28,552 nt of DNA from Sphaeroforma sirkka. Taxonomy: Eukaryota; Opisthokonta; Ichthyosporea; Ichthyophonida. A model generated the notes under the pieces. It ran no database searches. It saw nothing but the letters and a program-made list of their open reading frames with translations, and was not told the DNA's origin. Below are positions 10,048-19,881 of the stretch, piece by piece (positions within the stretch are counted from its first letter, which is position 1; every line of letters starts with the position of its first letter). The DNA lies in assembly GCA_001586965.3 (NCBI GenBank), contig LUCW03002009.1, forward strand, positions 67,501 through 96,052. The letters run 5' to 3'. The translations under genes and the position numbers were made by a program.

Positions 10048-11505
10048 ATGAAGAACGATTCCACATCGAAGAAGACTTGGACGCCGTCTTCAATGAACAA
10101 AACTGTAGGACAATGCGAAATCACTGGGCTGCAGACAGTGGCATCCTACAACTGGCTGAAAGATAATACACTGGTCGTTCCTGGTGCACCCGGCGTGGTC
10201 TCGAAGGACCTCCAATGTCATATCCAGCTGACTCGAGGACAGGGTACTAATGTCATAGACGAAAATCATCTGCGCCATCCTAGCGCTCCACTCGAACCGC
10301 TCTTTCGTAGTGTTATGCTGTGCTCGCACGACTTCGACTTCTCGGATGTAGACATTGTCTCGGATCGCAACAACATTCGCAAACTACACAGCTTTCTGGA
10401 AGGGACACGCACGAAGGATTTTCGTATCGATGTGTGCCGAGTGAGTGATCTAGTGCTACTGCAGCGCGTTGAACCTATGGATATAGACTACCCCGAGCAT
10501 GCTGGTTTCGGATTTGATTTTGAGCGAGTGTATGCAGAGCGAGACCGGCCACATTCCGCTGGAACTCATAGGCGTGTAGTTTATTATGACCTAGCAGGAC
10601 TGGGCATGCTTATAAGGAGTGAGACTGACGCTGTCCTGGACAGGAACACTGACGATGTCCTGGACAGTACCACTGACGATATCGAGTATGATTTATGCAC
10701 AGCGCTAGCCGCGGTGATCATCAACAATAAGACTACTCAGAAAGACTTCAAGGACTCCGATCTCAAAATACGTAAGGGAGGTGCTCCATTGTCCACAGTG
10801 AAATACGATGTGGCGGAGTTGTGTACGAAAGCGATCAAATTTGCGCACAAATTTGACTATGCCGATAAATGGCTACAGATGTACCTGGCTGGAGCCAAAT
10901 ATCTCTTACTCGGATTTCATCGCAGAGGTTACATCACGTGAGTCTGGATATTCTGATGTGCAACACATTCCGGGCTCGAGTGCATATCAGATTACACAAC
11001 ATGCGGCACGCTCCTTCGAAATTGGCACCACCAACCTACTCTTAGAAATTGGAACTATAATGCATGCGCGATATGCCGGCTAGTCAAAAGCACAACACTC
11101 CTACAATTCCTTGGATTTCCTAAAATAGCGCAGAGTATACATATGTGTTCATTTGCGGTCCACTTCATACTAGGATCGCTAATCGTGATCATAGTATTTT
11201 GACTATGCCCACCAAGAGGTTCATTTGCTCCTCTTGCGCGACATCCATACAGATCACCCGAGTTGATAGATATTGATACGTGCAAAGAGAGAGTAGAAGG
11301 CGACCCTAGCCGAAATATGGGTCGACTTGCGGCATTGCTAGATGAAATTGTCGATGTCGCACATTCGTACCCTGATGATGTTATTTGGACATTGCATTTC
11401 ACAGCCAGTACTCAAAAGCTGGTCAGTGAGCGGCTTAATCGCTATAGGGAAGACATCAATGATTCACAATCAAACCAAAGTGTTGAATTATGTATAGCTA
11501 TATGA
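10048..11505 (+). CDS. Uncharacterised protein of a family known mainly from fungi, two exons
   Basis: Exon 1 is 10048-10937 and exon 2 is 11253-11505, joined through a 315-nt intron (donor ATCAC|GTGAGT, acceptor CATACAG|ATC). Phase is kept and the product is 380 aa. Motifs in order are SYNWL, VPGAPGVV, HPSAPLEPLFRS, DVDIVSDRNNIRKLHSFLEG, GFGFDFERVYAE, SAGTHRRVVYY, LIRSETD, and a C-terminal NMGRLAALLDEIVDV helix in exon 2. From memory these match, in the same order, a large fungal family whose members are often annotated, without basis I know of, as 'geranylgeranyl pyrophosphate synthetase' or hypothetical. I see no prenyltransferase DDxxD motifs in the usual arrangement and assign no function. 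After ETD there is an acidic insert built from a short imperfect repeat (DDVLD, TTDDIEYD). The ATG is supported by an ATG at the same place in the relic copy (8297). The nearest AATAAA downstream is 12009. Confidence 0.85.
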
Positions 11506-11753
11506 ATTGTCGACTAGATCTGCTCCCGCACGAACATTGCCGTATATTATACATACCACGACGCCACTTTTCATATATGATATTCCATTCTCGTTGGAAG
11601 CTGCCTACACATATTTGCGTAAAATTAGTTGTTCAAATGGAGAAAATATCAGACTCTTGCAAATATAAGTAATTCCTATGAAAGCATTGAAAATTCCGTC
11701 TCGGGACAATATCAACCTTGAGAGAAGTCTTCGATAGGAATCGAGGCTCCCAT

Positions 11754-11969
11754 TCACATTTCACCCACGATCGCACCTGAATACCGATACGACATCATGC
11801 TTCCCGCATCGGTGCGAGCTGCAGTGGTGGGCGACAGTGATTCTGATTGAGAAGCAAGATATAATTTATCACCAACCAACAAGTGTTGTGCTGGCTCTAT
11901 GAGATTGATATGGGACACCTTCGATTGGACTACACTGGAATTGAGAATACCCTCCAAGATTCTATTCAT
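11754..11969 (-). other. Unassigned minus-strand open frame, 71 codons
   Basis: A frame with mixed protein-like composition (HINLIEPAQHLLVGDKLYLA) lies in the 3' flank of the fungal-type gene. No homologue is recognised, no splice context is evident, and no conserved counterpart exists because the left duplication copy lacks this part. Kept only as a candidate. Confidence 0.15.
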
Positions 11970-12007
11970 ATGCAGTAATTCTCTGCTTTGCGGTCCAATT
12001 GATTCGG

Positions 12008-12040
12008 CAATAAAATGAAAGTACCTGTGTACTTTTATTG
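12008..12040 (+). terminator. Hairpin with AATAAA on both strands, candidate poly(A) site
   Basis: CAATAAAA and GTAC (12008-12024) pair with GTACTTTTATTG (12029-12040), forming a 12-bp stem with a 5-nt bulge and a 4-nt loop. This places AATAAA on the plus strand at 12009-12014 and on the minus strand at 12034-12039. It is the first AATAAA after the stop at 11505, implying a 3' UTR of about 0.5 kb. Use in cells is inferred only. Confidence 0.35.
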
Positions 12041-13547
12041 ACTGTTAAATAACTGTTGGCTATTGAGCATAAGAACCAGCAACTCCATCAGATAGCATAC
12101 TGGGATTTGAAGAATACTGTCTTGAATACTGCTATGGTATTCAATTGTGACTATTCGCCCGACCCGTACCACAAGTCAACGGTGATGCAGAAACAACGAT
12201 TCCCAAAACCCAATACTCTGAAGCAAGCCAGCGTATTTCTGCCGATTGTTTTACATATATATTAAAAAAAACTATCAACAGGTATAGACATTACCACACA
12301 CACACAGGTTTGCATTATTCGCTCCACCATGATACATGCTGCGATGAACCCGTCATACGACTGTATTAAGGGTATAGATTAGCACGTCCACTATTTCAGG
12401 AACTGGTACAGCAATTGGACAGCACTCAAAATATCACTCAATCGACTTTAAAAGCGGAGAAAAGAATATAGCGAACAAACTTTGTTTGTGTGCAATCGTA
12501 GGCCCGAATATAAGTGTGTGCTAAACATGTAGTTATCATGCAAGTAGACACCTCGGCATAGCAACGAAGGGGGCAAGCATGCGCAAACGTTGAACAACCA
12601 GATGAATTGTTGGTGAAGGCTTGTTGGACGTATAATAGTATATGCGTGCACAGCTATATCACCGGACTGATGTGAGTGAAGTAGTCTTTCACCAAGACAA
12701 AGGTTTAAATCCCAGGCTGTCTTCTTGTGGCAACAAGACTATGTATTGACTATGTATTGACTATCCTTCATCTGCGCACATCAACATGACAGTTCAGCAC
12801 CTGAAGTAACAATATATACCACACTGCCACAGTAACACCTAAATGAAAGAGCAGTCATGTAGGCACAGACGAGTTCAGTAAACTCGTCATAGGATCACAT
12901 ATCCATATTGATGTATATATTCATCACTACTTAATGCCCCTATGTATGCTTCTCGTCGTCTACGATTGGAACAACAAAAATCGCTAGAAAGGAGTCATCA
13001 TCCTCTGTCCTGTGGGATGAAGATGAACTAAAACGTATACTTTGTAGTTTTGCAGAAAATGGAATTGACATATGAAAATGTTGGTGGATGTGGCTTATGA
13101 TGAGATCAATGTAGCTTATCTATTGAACTTTGTACATACGTGTCTATGCTACAATATTAATATATTATTACCACAAAATACAGTCATGTATTTATTTATC
13201 TATGTTGCTTGGCGTAAGTGTGAGAAAATGCCATAGAAGTACTATTTTTAGAATAAAATTCGATTTTACCGATAATAAACAGCACGTGTATTTTATTGGA
13301 ATGTCGACTACATAGATGATACTTGAAATTGAGGTTGCTATGTTCTATGACAGCAGGTACGCAAACACACTGCAGAAATCTAGTCTGCCAATTTCCCCAG
13401 TACTACATCGCGTATATACAAAGAAATAAGGAGAGCACTGTGCCCATCAGCTAGTTTATAGTATTCCAGTCAAGTAATATACAGACACATAGTCTTCGAT
13501 GGTCAACATATGTCAACAACCTAATTGAAGCCGGGCCTTCAAGCACG

Positions 13548-14005
13548 GTGCAAGTGAGATTCGTTCCCAGCGATGAAGCACAGTTTACTGTCACAGATAC
13601 GCCTATTGCTGTCCCAGAAAACCTCAGGCGATATGCTTTGAGTGAAATTGTGAACCATTTGCTTGGAAATGAAAAGCCTATACCGTTCGACTTTCTAGTG
13701 GATGGCATTTTTTTTGAGAACATCGGTATGTGTATTGTTCAGACTGAATGTTACTTTAACTACATCCTGCTCCTGGCATGTAGTGAAAGACACTCTGTTA
13801 ATATAATGCATTTAATTTAGATTACATACATACAGTCATATATTTTAGAAGTATATATGTTCGCTCGCAAAGATATATCTAGTAGGTGCATACTTTAATA
13901 GTGGTACACGACAGATACCTGTACATATTACACTACACACACACGCATCCACACGATCACCAGCAGAAGAAAATAAGATACACACACAAAAAACACACAC
14001 ACACT

Positions 14006-14048
<43 letters not shown>

Positions 14049-14164
14049 GTATATATATATATATATAAATAATACAAGTATAAATGTGTCAACGTATGTA
14101 TTTATATACATGTGTTTATAGATTTCTACAGATGAACAGATATATAATATGTAAATGCATTTTT

Positions 14165-14221
<57 letters not shown>

Positions 14222-14331
14222 TTAAAATAATGCATGATATATATATATATATGTATATACATATGTGTGTGTGTGTGTGTGATGTGTAAAAATAACAAAT
14301 ATATATCATATCTATATATATACAAATATAC

Positions 14332-14396
<65 letters not shown>

Positions 14397-14520
14397 GATA
14401 TGTGATGATGTGATGATATGCATATGTATGTATGCATCCAAAACATATATTTATAATTTTCTTTATTCATATATCTGTAAATTGATGTATGCAGGATGTC
14501 TGTGTATGTACGTATATGTC

Positions 14521-14561
<41 letters not shown>

Positions 14562-17500
14562 GCATACATATACATATACAAATGCGTATATATATATATA
14601 TATATGTGTGTATGTATATAAATAATATATATACATACATATACATATTCAAATGCGTATATATGTAAATATATGTATATGTATAGATATATCTATATAT
14701 GTATATATATATTTATAATTTTTTTTGGTTTTCGTATTCTTATTTATATTTGTGTATTGCGTTTATAAAGAATTTTCTGCATGGTAGAAAATGTGAACTA
14801 GGAATCTATAGCTCTACACTGAGATTGAAAATATGTATACGATTTTGTACTTTTCCAATACACTGTATATATCTTATTGTGTGTATTGTTCATATACGGA
14901 TCCTTTGCTTGATGTGACCGTATCATGAGTATTTAGTAAAATTCTCTAGCCTTGTCTCTTAAGTAACAACCGAATATGTATTTTACGTTCTGGATGGATG
15001 ACTTATTCCTCTGTATTAAATATTCCCAAATGCACTCTCACTGACCATCAGGTCGCCAAATACTTAGAATCTCACGCTCTCTCGCGGGAGACAATTGTCA
15101 AGCTGGAGTTTTTCATGGCCACACCCGCCCCGGAGGCTAGTACTGAACTTCCCCACGACGACTGGGTGGGTGCGCTAGATACCAACAGCAACGGACTTAT
15201 ACTGACGGGATCATATGATGGCGTAGTCAGTTTGTGGTCAGGTACGGGTGAGCGTGTAGCCACAGCTGCAGAACATACAGGAGGTATCAAAAGGCTGGAA
15301 ACTATAAGCGATGATATGTTTGTCACGGCTTCGCTGGACCATTCACTGCGAGTTTGGGGTGGGGTGAGGGAAGAGAGCTTGACTACCAAGGTGTGTGCAT
15401 ACGTGTTTACGTCGTTGTGGGTTATGTATTTTGAAGCTCGTTGGTCTATCTTTTAACTACGTGGTTTTTGGTCGTTCCCTTTTAAACTTTGAATGCTGCC
15501 TATCGAAGTCTCAATAATTATTATAAGGATATAGACGGTCCGAATCCTAATTGCGACACGACTCGTATCGGTTTTGGATCGCTGCCGAACCTACGGCCAA
15601 CACATGGTGCACATATTTGTCCGATTTTCATTGGACCATGGCTTTGGTTCGTTGCTACCTGGCTATACGGATCGTATTCCCTCTAACTGCCCTATGTATA
15701 AGAGAGTGCTCCAATCAGACAACGCTTATATACCTATTGCTGCGAGTATTTGTATTCAGTGATCACGCACAAGCATATCCAATAGCATGAGTACGAATAC
15801 ATCGCACATCACCCTACTGCTGCGAGTATTTGTATCCAAGTACTTTCATCAATTGTGGTTACCCTTCCTACGCTCACCTCATCTATACCTGCATCGCAGC
15901 TATTACTATCGGGCCATACGGGAAGTGTGGAAGGCGTGGCTGTATCATCCAATGGGCAGACCTGTGTTAGTGGTTCATTTGACAAGACTCTGCGCGTGTG
16001 GTCATTGGCACCCGCGGGCTCGCTGGAGGGCGAAGAGGAACAAAGCGGAAAGAAGAAACGGAAAACAAACGGTATGAGGGGTTTGTAGATATTTTTGTAT
16101 ACGGATTGGCAACTATCCAAGTGCATGTTGTAGATCTTCTCAAATTGTCGGGTATGTCGGTAGTCAATTCTGCAATTGATAGCGTGCGTGGGCCACACCA
16201 ACGATTGTACCAAACATGTACGACGTACTGAGAAGCATATACATATCACAGAATAGATACACCATTCGTCACAATTCCTCTCTGTTGTTTCATTTCGACC
16301 TGTCTGGCCATATCGGGTCTCTACACTCACCTCCTCATCACATCCCTTCCCTCCGTCCAACCCGCCAACAGTCTCCGCCCAGCGCACAACCACCACCACG
16401 CGGGAGGCGTCGCTGGTACTCGAGGGCCATACCAACGGCGTCACATCGGTCGTATACGGCCCACAGAACACCGTGTACAGTGCGTCGTGGGATCACAGCA
16501 TACGACAATGGGATATCAATAGCGGCCGTGTGGTGCACACACTCGTGGGGGGTAAGGCTATACAGAGCATCGCGTACTCGGAGAGTGCCAATCTGATGGT
16601 ATCAGCGGGAGCCGACAAGGCCGTGCGGTTATGGGACCCGCGCCAGAGTGGTATGATTGAACAACAGGGGTCGGGTGTCTTGGTGATGTCATTAATTGTG
16701 AGCTTGTGGATGGGGTTTGAGTGTGGATGTGGGGGGCTGCCAAGTTGGATGTGTGGGTTGATTCCAGCTGTGTGTATGCGAGTGAGCAAGATGCTACAGT
16801 GTCCTCTTCATAGTGTATATACCCAGGTGTACATAGCACATGTTACACCAAAGAATTTGATGGTTAGTGGAGCCGCAGAAGCCCTTGTGCGTTTGTGTTG
16901 TGTGTGTTATGTCTGTGTATGTACCTGCATACATTGCTCTGGTGTGTGTTTTAAGCTGCGGTCCTGGTCGTATGTGATTCTGTTTTAGTCTCTCACAGGC
17001 TTCAGTCTGTGGAGGGAAGTGGTGGTTCAGATGCTTTTGAGCTCGCGGGGAGTGGGTGCAAATTGAGTGTATGATTATGCCTCGTATGTGCCGTACCAAT
17101 CTCATTTATCTGTTTCATCACTTTGGCCTATCATGTATGCAAGTATGATATACTTGCGTCGCGTACCGTATTGCTCACCACATATATTTCGCAATACATC
17201 TTGGCTTTATTGTCTACACAGTACAAACACAGTCATGACGAGAACGTAGCATGAGCTAGTGCTCTGGTCATCTGTATGAATTCGCAATGTGTCGGTCTCT
17301 TAACCTATGAGACAAGCCATCTATAAATCTATATTCATATATATATATATATATATATTCGTGTGGGTGTGTGTATGTGAGCGTATGTATATATATATTT
17401 ACATGTTTGTATATATGAATATCTATATCTATGTCTATATCTATATGTGTGTGTGCATTTGCAATTATATATATATGTAAAGTTGTTATATATATATATA

Positions 17501-18275
17501 TCTATGTGTGTGTTTGTGTGATTATGGTTATAGTTATAATTATGTTTATGTTCATGTTTGTGTGTGTATATGTATGAGTATATGTATGTATGTAAATTTA
17601 TATATATATATATATGTGCGTGTGTGTGTTTGTATATATATATTACAATGATTGCTTCTCAATTACTCACAACCCTAGTGTTTGAACACAATCTCTCATT
17701 CAGCAACCACGATGATCAAACGTACTCTGGTATCACACACGGGCATGACATCGTCAGTGGCTTGGAGCCCGACCGACGGCAACCAGTTTGTGTCAGCGGC
17801 GTATGATGGCGATATTAAAATATGGGACGCGCGCTCGAGTATCCCACTACACACTGTTAAAGGTATGCCATTTTGTATTTGTCGCATGAGATAAGAGATG
17901 CTGAACTGTACGTATCAGTGCATATGTGATAGGTGTCTATAAATCTGATTTGGTGTATAGTACTTCTTCATCTGGAGCGCAATGATGGCACTCAATTTTC
18001 GCACGTGTACGCGGTATGTCATATATATCTTCGTCGCACTCTCGCCCCTGCCATGTATATCTTGTTTATTTGATCATCTGGCTCTTACATGATTCATCCG
18101 TTTGTGTTTAATAGTTCATGTCCAACTCAACTTCACTGACGGTGTTCTCACAATTCTCACAATTCTGTTCACAGCCATCGAGGGCAAGGTTTTATGTGTC
18201 GCGTGGCCGTCTAAAGAACAGATCCTCTGCGGAGGCGACGATAACCGAGTGCATATCCATTCAGTTGGTAAATGA
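13548..18275 (+). CDS. WDR12: WDR12/Ytm1 ribosome biogenesis protein (NLE + WD40), first codons not located
   Basis: Exons: about 13548-13725, 15052-15390, 15900-16071, 16372-16650, 17704-17862, 18175-18275; about 408 aa plus a short missing N-terminus (human protein 423 aa). Exon 1 is the NLE domain ([37 protein letters not shown]). Later exons give the family's [41 protein letters not shown], a KKKRK loop, [53 protein letters not shown] and [12 protein letters not shown]. With Pes1/Nop7 and Bop1/Erb1 this protein forms the nucleolar PeBoW complex needed for 27S pre-rRNA processing and 60S assembly; the NLE domain contacts the Rea1/Midasin MIDAS domain. As written, exon 1 ends out of phase. 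With seven instead of eight T's at 13708-13715 it would read DGIFLRTS, the family motif, and join exon 2 (VAKYLESH) in phase. The initiator Met must be in an upstream exon I could not place. Confidence 0.92.
13984..14720. repeat. Large compound TA/CA microsatellite in WDR12 intron 1
   Basis: Several long TA runs (for example about 14010-14040, 14168-14218, 14337-14390 and 14528-14558) are interspersed with CA, TG and TATG motifs. The long Tyr-Ile-rich open frames on both strands here are translations of the repeat and are not genes. Confidence 0.95.
16852..16900 (+). other. Degenerate copy of part of a WD repeat inside WDR12 intron 4
   Basis: The intron text AATTTGATGGTTAGTGGAG (from about 16855) and on to GTGCGTTTGTG resembles the exon 4 stretch AATCTGATGGTATCAGCGGG at about 16589. 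It would read [14 protein letters not shown], against [14 protein letters not shown] in the exon. It is isolated and lacks the Trp-Asp end, so it looks like an old partial duplication left in the intron rather than a used exon. Confidence 0.45.
17335..17660. repeat. TA/TG microsatellite cluster in WDR12 intron 4
   Basis: Runs of TA (17337-17359 and later) alternate with GTGTGTG and TATCTATATC blocks just before exon 5. It ends about 45 bp before the exon 5 acceptor at 17702-17703. Confidence 0.9.
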
Positions 18276-18288
18276 TTGCGTAGATGTA

Positions 18289-18294
18289 AATAAA
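18289..18294 (+). terminator. AATAAA poly(A) signal candidate of WDR12
   Basis: AATAAA lies 14 nt after the WDR12 stop codon (TGA 18273-18275), within GTAAATAAAGTAAAT. The short distance suggests a very short 3' UTR; other signals further downstream remain possible. Confidence 0.5.
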
Positions 18295-19068
18295 GTAAAT
18301 AGAGCCCGTCCGAAAACTCAACGCAAAAGCCACTTGCGATGTGTAAATGATTGATATCCTCTACGGAAAGATCGAACACTGCATACGCGGGTAACAGTTT
18401 TGATTAGTCAAATCGAGCATTGTTGTGCTGTATTATGGAATCTCAATGTGACACTGTCATACTCGAAGCACTGGACGGCAAGAAGAAAAATTGAAAGTCT
18501 GTGTTTGAATATGCCCAGGACAGAATGTATCGATCTATGACTGTGACTACAATTTGGTCGGTACCTCTGAGAAGATGAAGCCATCCTACGAATCTGTTGC
18601 GAAGAAAATCAGCCCGATCGTATAAAAGTGCTGTAATCCGTATCTGAATACAATGAGACGAAATTCTCGTGACTATTGCTAGATTTTGTCGCACCGACAA
18701 TCGTATATGCATCCTATATGATACGATGGCCAAATTGATGTCGGTAGTATTTTATCGAGAATCTGTATATATACAGGCACGAGGTATTTTATCAAATCTG
18801 AAATCTTTAACAGCGCAAAATTCCAGCATACGAAAAAATAGGGTTCTACAGAATGAGAGAAGTCATGGATGTGATTTTAAGCATTTAGAAATTTTAGATG
18901 GTTGTACTTGAACGAGCCAGAAAGTCGAGTATCAGTACCCGAAGTTTCGTCTTGTGTATTGGCTTATCTCGCTTATTCATCTATCGTGAACAGGCTATCA
19001 GCAAACAAAGCAACGCTGTCTTCATTGCTGCCTCATTACTTGTAGATCCATATAATCCTCTCTTCATG

Positions 19069-19335
19069 TTATATCACGGCGTTTGGAGCCCGAAATAATC
19101 TGGTGACTACATGATTTGCGATTTCACTTGCATATGCTCCACTGCCCTTTGACAGATCACCCTGAATTGTCTCATGTTGTTCCGGACACCGCAATGTGAG
19201 CTGTACGATAGATCCGATATACTGCATAGGAACAGAGTGTGTACCCAAAGCTATCGACATTCGAGCCAATTGATCATAGGTGTGGATGTGTGCACACAAC
19301 AGTTCCGCAAATGAGCGTCGATTCGCTTTTGGGTT
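19069..19335 (-). CDS. Possible terminal exon or gene fragment, unidentified
   Basis: The minus strand is open for about 88 codons to a TAA at 19069-19071. Composition is varied and protein-like (SFAELLCAHIHTYDQLARM, PMQYIGSIVQLTLRCPEQHE, SEIANHVVTRLF). There is no ATG at its 5' end, and AAAAG just upstream is only a poor acceptor. I do not recognise a family and found no further exons to the right. It may be the last exon of a gene, a pseudogene scrap or chance. Confidence 0.25.
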   Translation of the reverse strand, partial: NPKANRRSFAELLCAHIHTYDQLARMSIALGTHSVPMQYIGSIVQLTLRCPEQHETIQGDLSKGSGAYASEIANHVVTRLFRAPNAVI

Positions 19336-19527
19336 TTAGGGTTAGGTATGTATGTAGAACTCCACTACTGTAATAGTCGGTCAGTCCTCGCCTCCAAGAC
19401 AACCCGCCATACTATTGCATGGTGAATATATAATGCTACCTCACGCTACGAAGCAACACAGCTGCCTTTTCCCTCATACTAATTGGTAGTCACCACGACC
19501 CACGCAATGCCTTTCGCGTATACTTAG

Positions 19528-19731
19528 GTGTATAATTGTACGAAATTGAGTTACGATACGTCAATAATGGGAGCATTCGACAAGTATCTGGGTCCCTATG
19601 TGCCGTATATGTCACCTATGCGGAATATGTCTACGTTTCAGCGGACCTATAGTACGAATACTAGCACAACTACAAACCCTCTAATAACAACAGTACTTTT
19701 CCATTGTCAACAAGGAAATGTCATTGTTTGA
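19528..19731 (+). other. Unassigned plus-strand open frame, 67 codons
   Basis: The frame contains MGAFDKYLGPYVPYMSPMRN followed by a Ser/Thr/Asn-rich stretch, then a stop. It has no recognised domain, splice context or neighbour. Listed as a weak candidate only. Confidence 0.15.
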
Positions 19732-19769
19732 TATTTATATTTCTGTAGAAGTCGTTCGTGAACGTTTAT

Positions 19770-19881
19770 TGCCAGCTTTGATTTATAAAGTATGCCTTGT
19801 TTTGTGAGCAGTTAAGCTGTGAACTTGCCAGCTTTGATTTATAAAGTATGCCTTGTTTTGTGAGCAGTTAAGCTGTGAACT
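19770..19881. repeat. Perfect 56-bp tandem duplication
   Basis: 19770-19825 and 19826-19881 are identical 56-bp units beginning TGCCAGCTTTGATTTATAAA and ending AAGCTGTGAACT. Complete identity suggests a very recent duplication or an assembly artefact. Confidence 0.95.

Larger units (their letters stand above)
11506..13264. other. 3' flank of the fungal-type gene, no recognised gene
   Basis: This 1.76-kb stretch is absent from the left duplication copy. Besides the 11754-11969 frame it contains a plus-strand open frame at 12056-12265 with protein-like text (YWDLKNTVLNTAMVFNCDY) but no start, splice signal or family I recognise. It also has a short GACTATGTATT tandem repeat near 12738 and the hairpin at 12008-12040. 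The missing first exon of WDR12 may lie here or just to the right. Confidence 0.5.
8618..13385 (+). repeat. Right copy of the tandem segmental duplication (carries the intact gene)
   Basis: This full-length copy begins near TTATAAAAAGAATC (8618), matching the start of the left copy near 6830. It ends in the block from TACCGATAATAAACAGC at 13266 to about 13385, matching 8486 to about 8605. It holds about 1.4 kb of 5' flank, the two-exon gene 10048-11505, and about 1.8 kb of 3' flank. I see no terminal inverted repeats, transposase, reverse transcriptase or target-site duplication, so I read it as a host segmental duplication rather than a mobile element. Confidence 0.7.

Noticed and set aside
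12671-12720. tRNA-like B-box (GGTTTAAATCCC) hinting at a tRNA or SINE
   Set aside because: No convincing A-box at the right distance, no cloverleaf, and no repeated copies in the window.
6830-13385. Mobile element explanation for the duplicated block
   Set aside because: No terminal repeats, target-site duplication, transposase or reverse transcriptase could be seen. The content is a host-like two-exon gene with flanks.
13845-14581. Long Tyr-Ile-rich open frames on the minus strand
   Set aside because: They are translations of TA microsatellites in WDR12 intron 1.
15728-15841. Repeated GCTGCGAGTATTTGTAT in WDR12 intron 2 as another duplicated splice acceptor
   Set aside because: The two copies are 84 bp apart, end differently (TCAG versus CAAG) and are not at the exon 3 boundary (15900).
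15809-16471. 220-codon minus-strand open frame
   Set aside because: It lies opposite WDR12 exons 3 and 4, whose plus-strand translation matches the family residue by residue. The minus frame shows no domain.
19327-19347. Telomere-like GGGTTTTAGGGTTAGG
   Set aside because: Only about two diverged TTAGGG-type units, too short to call an interstitial telomere tract.
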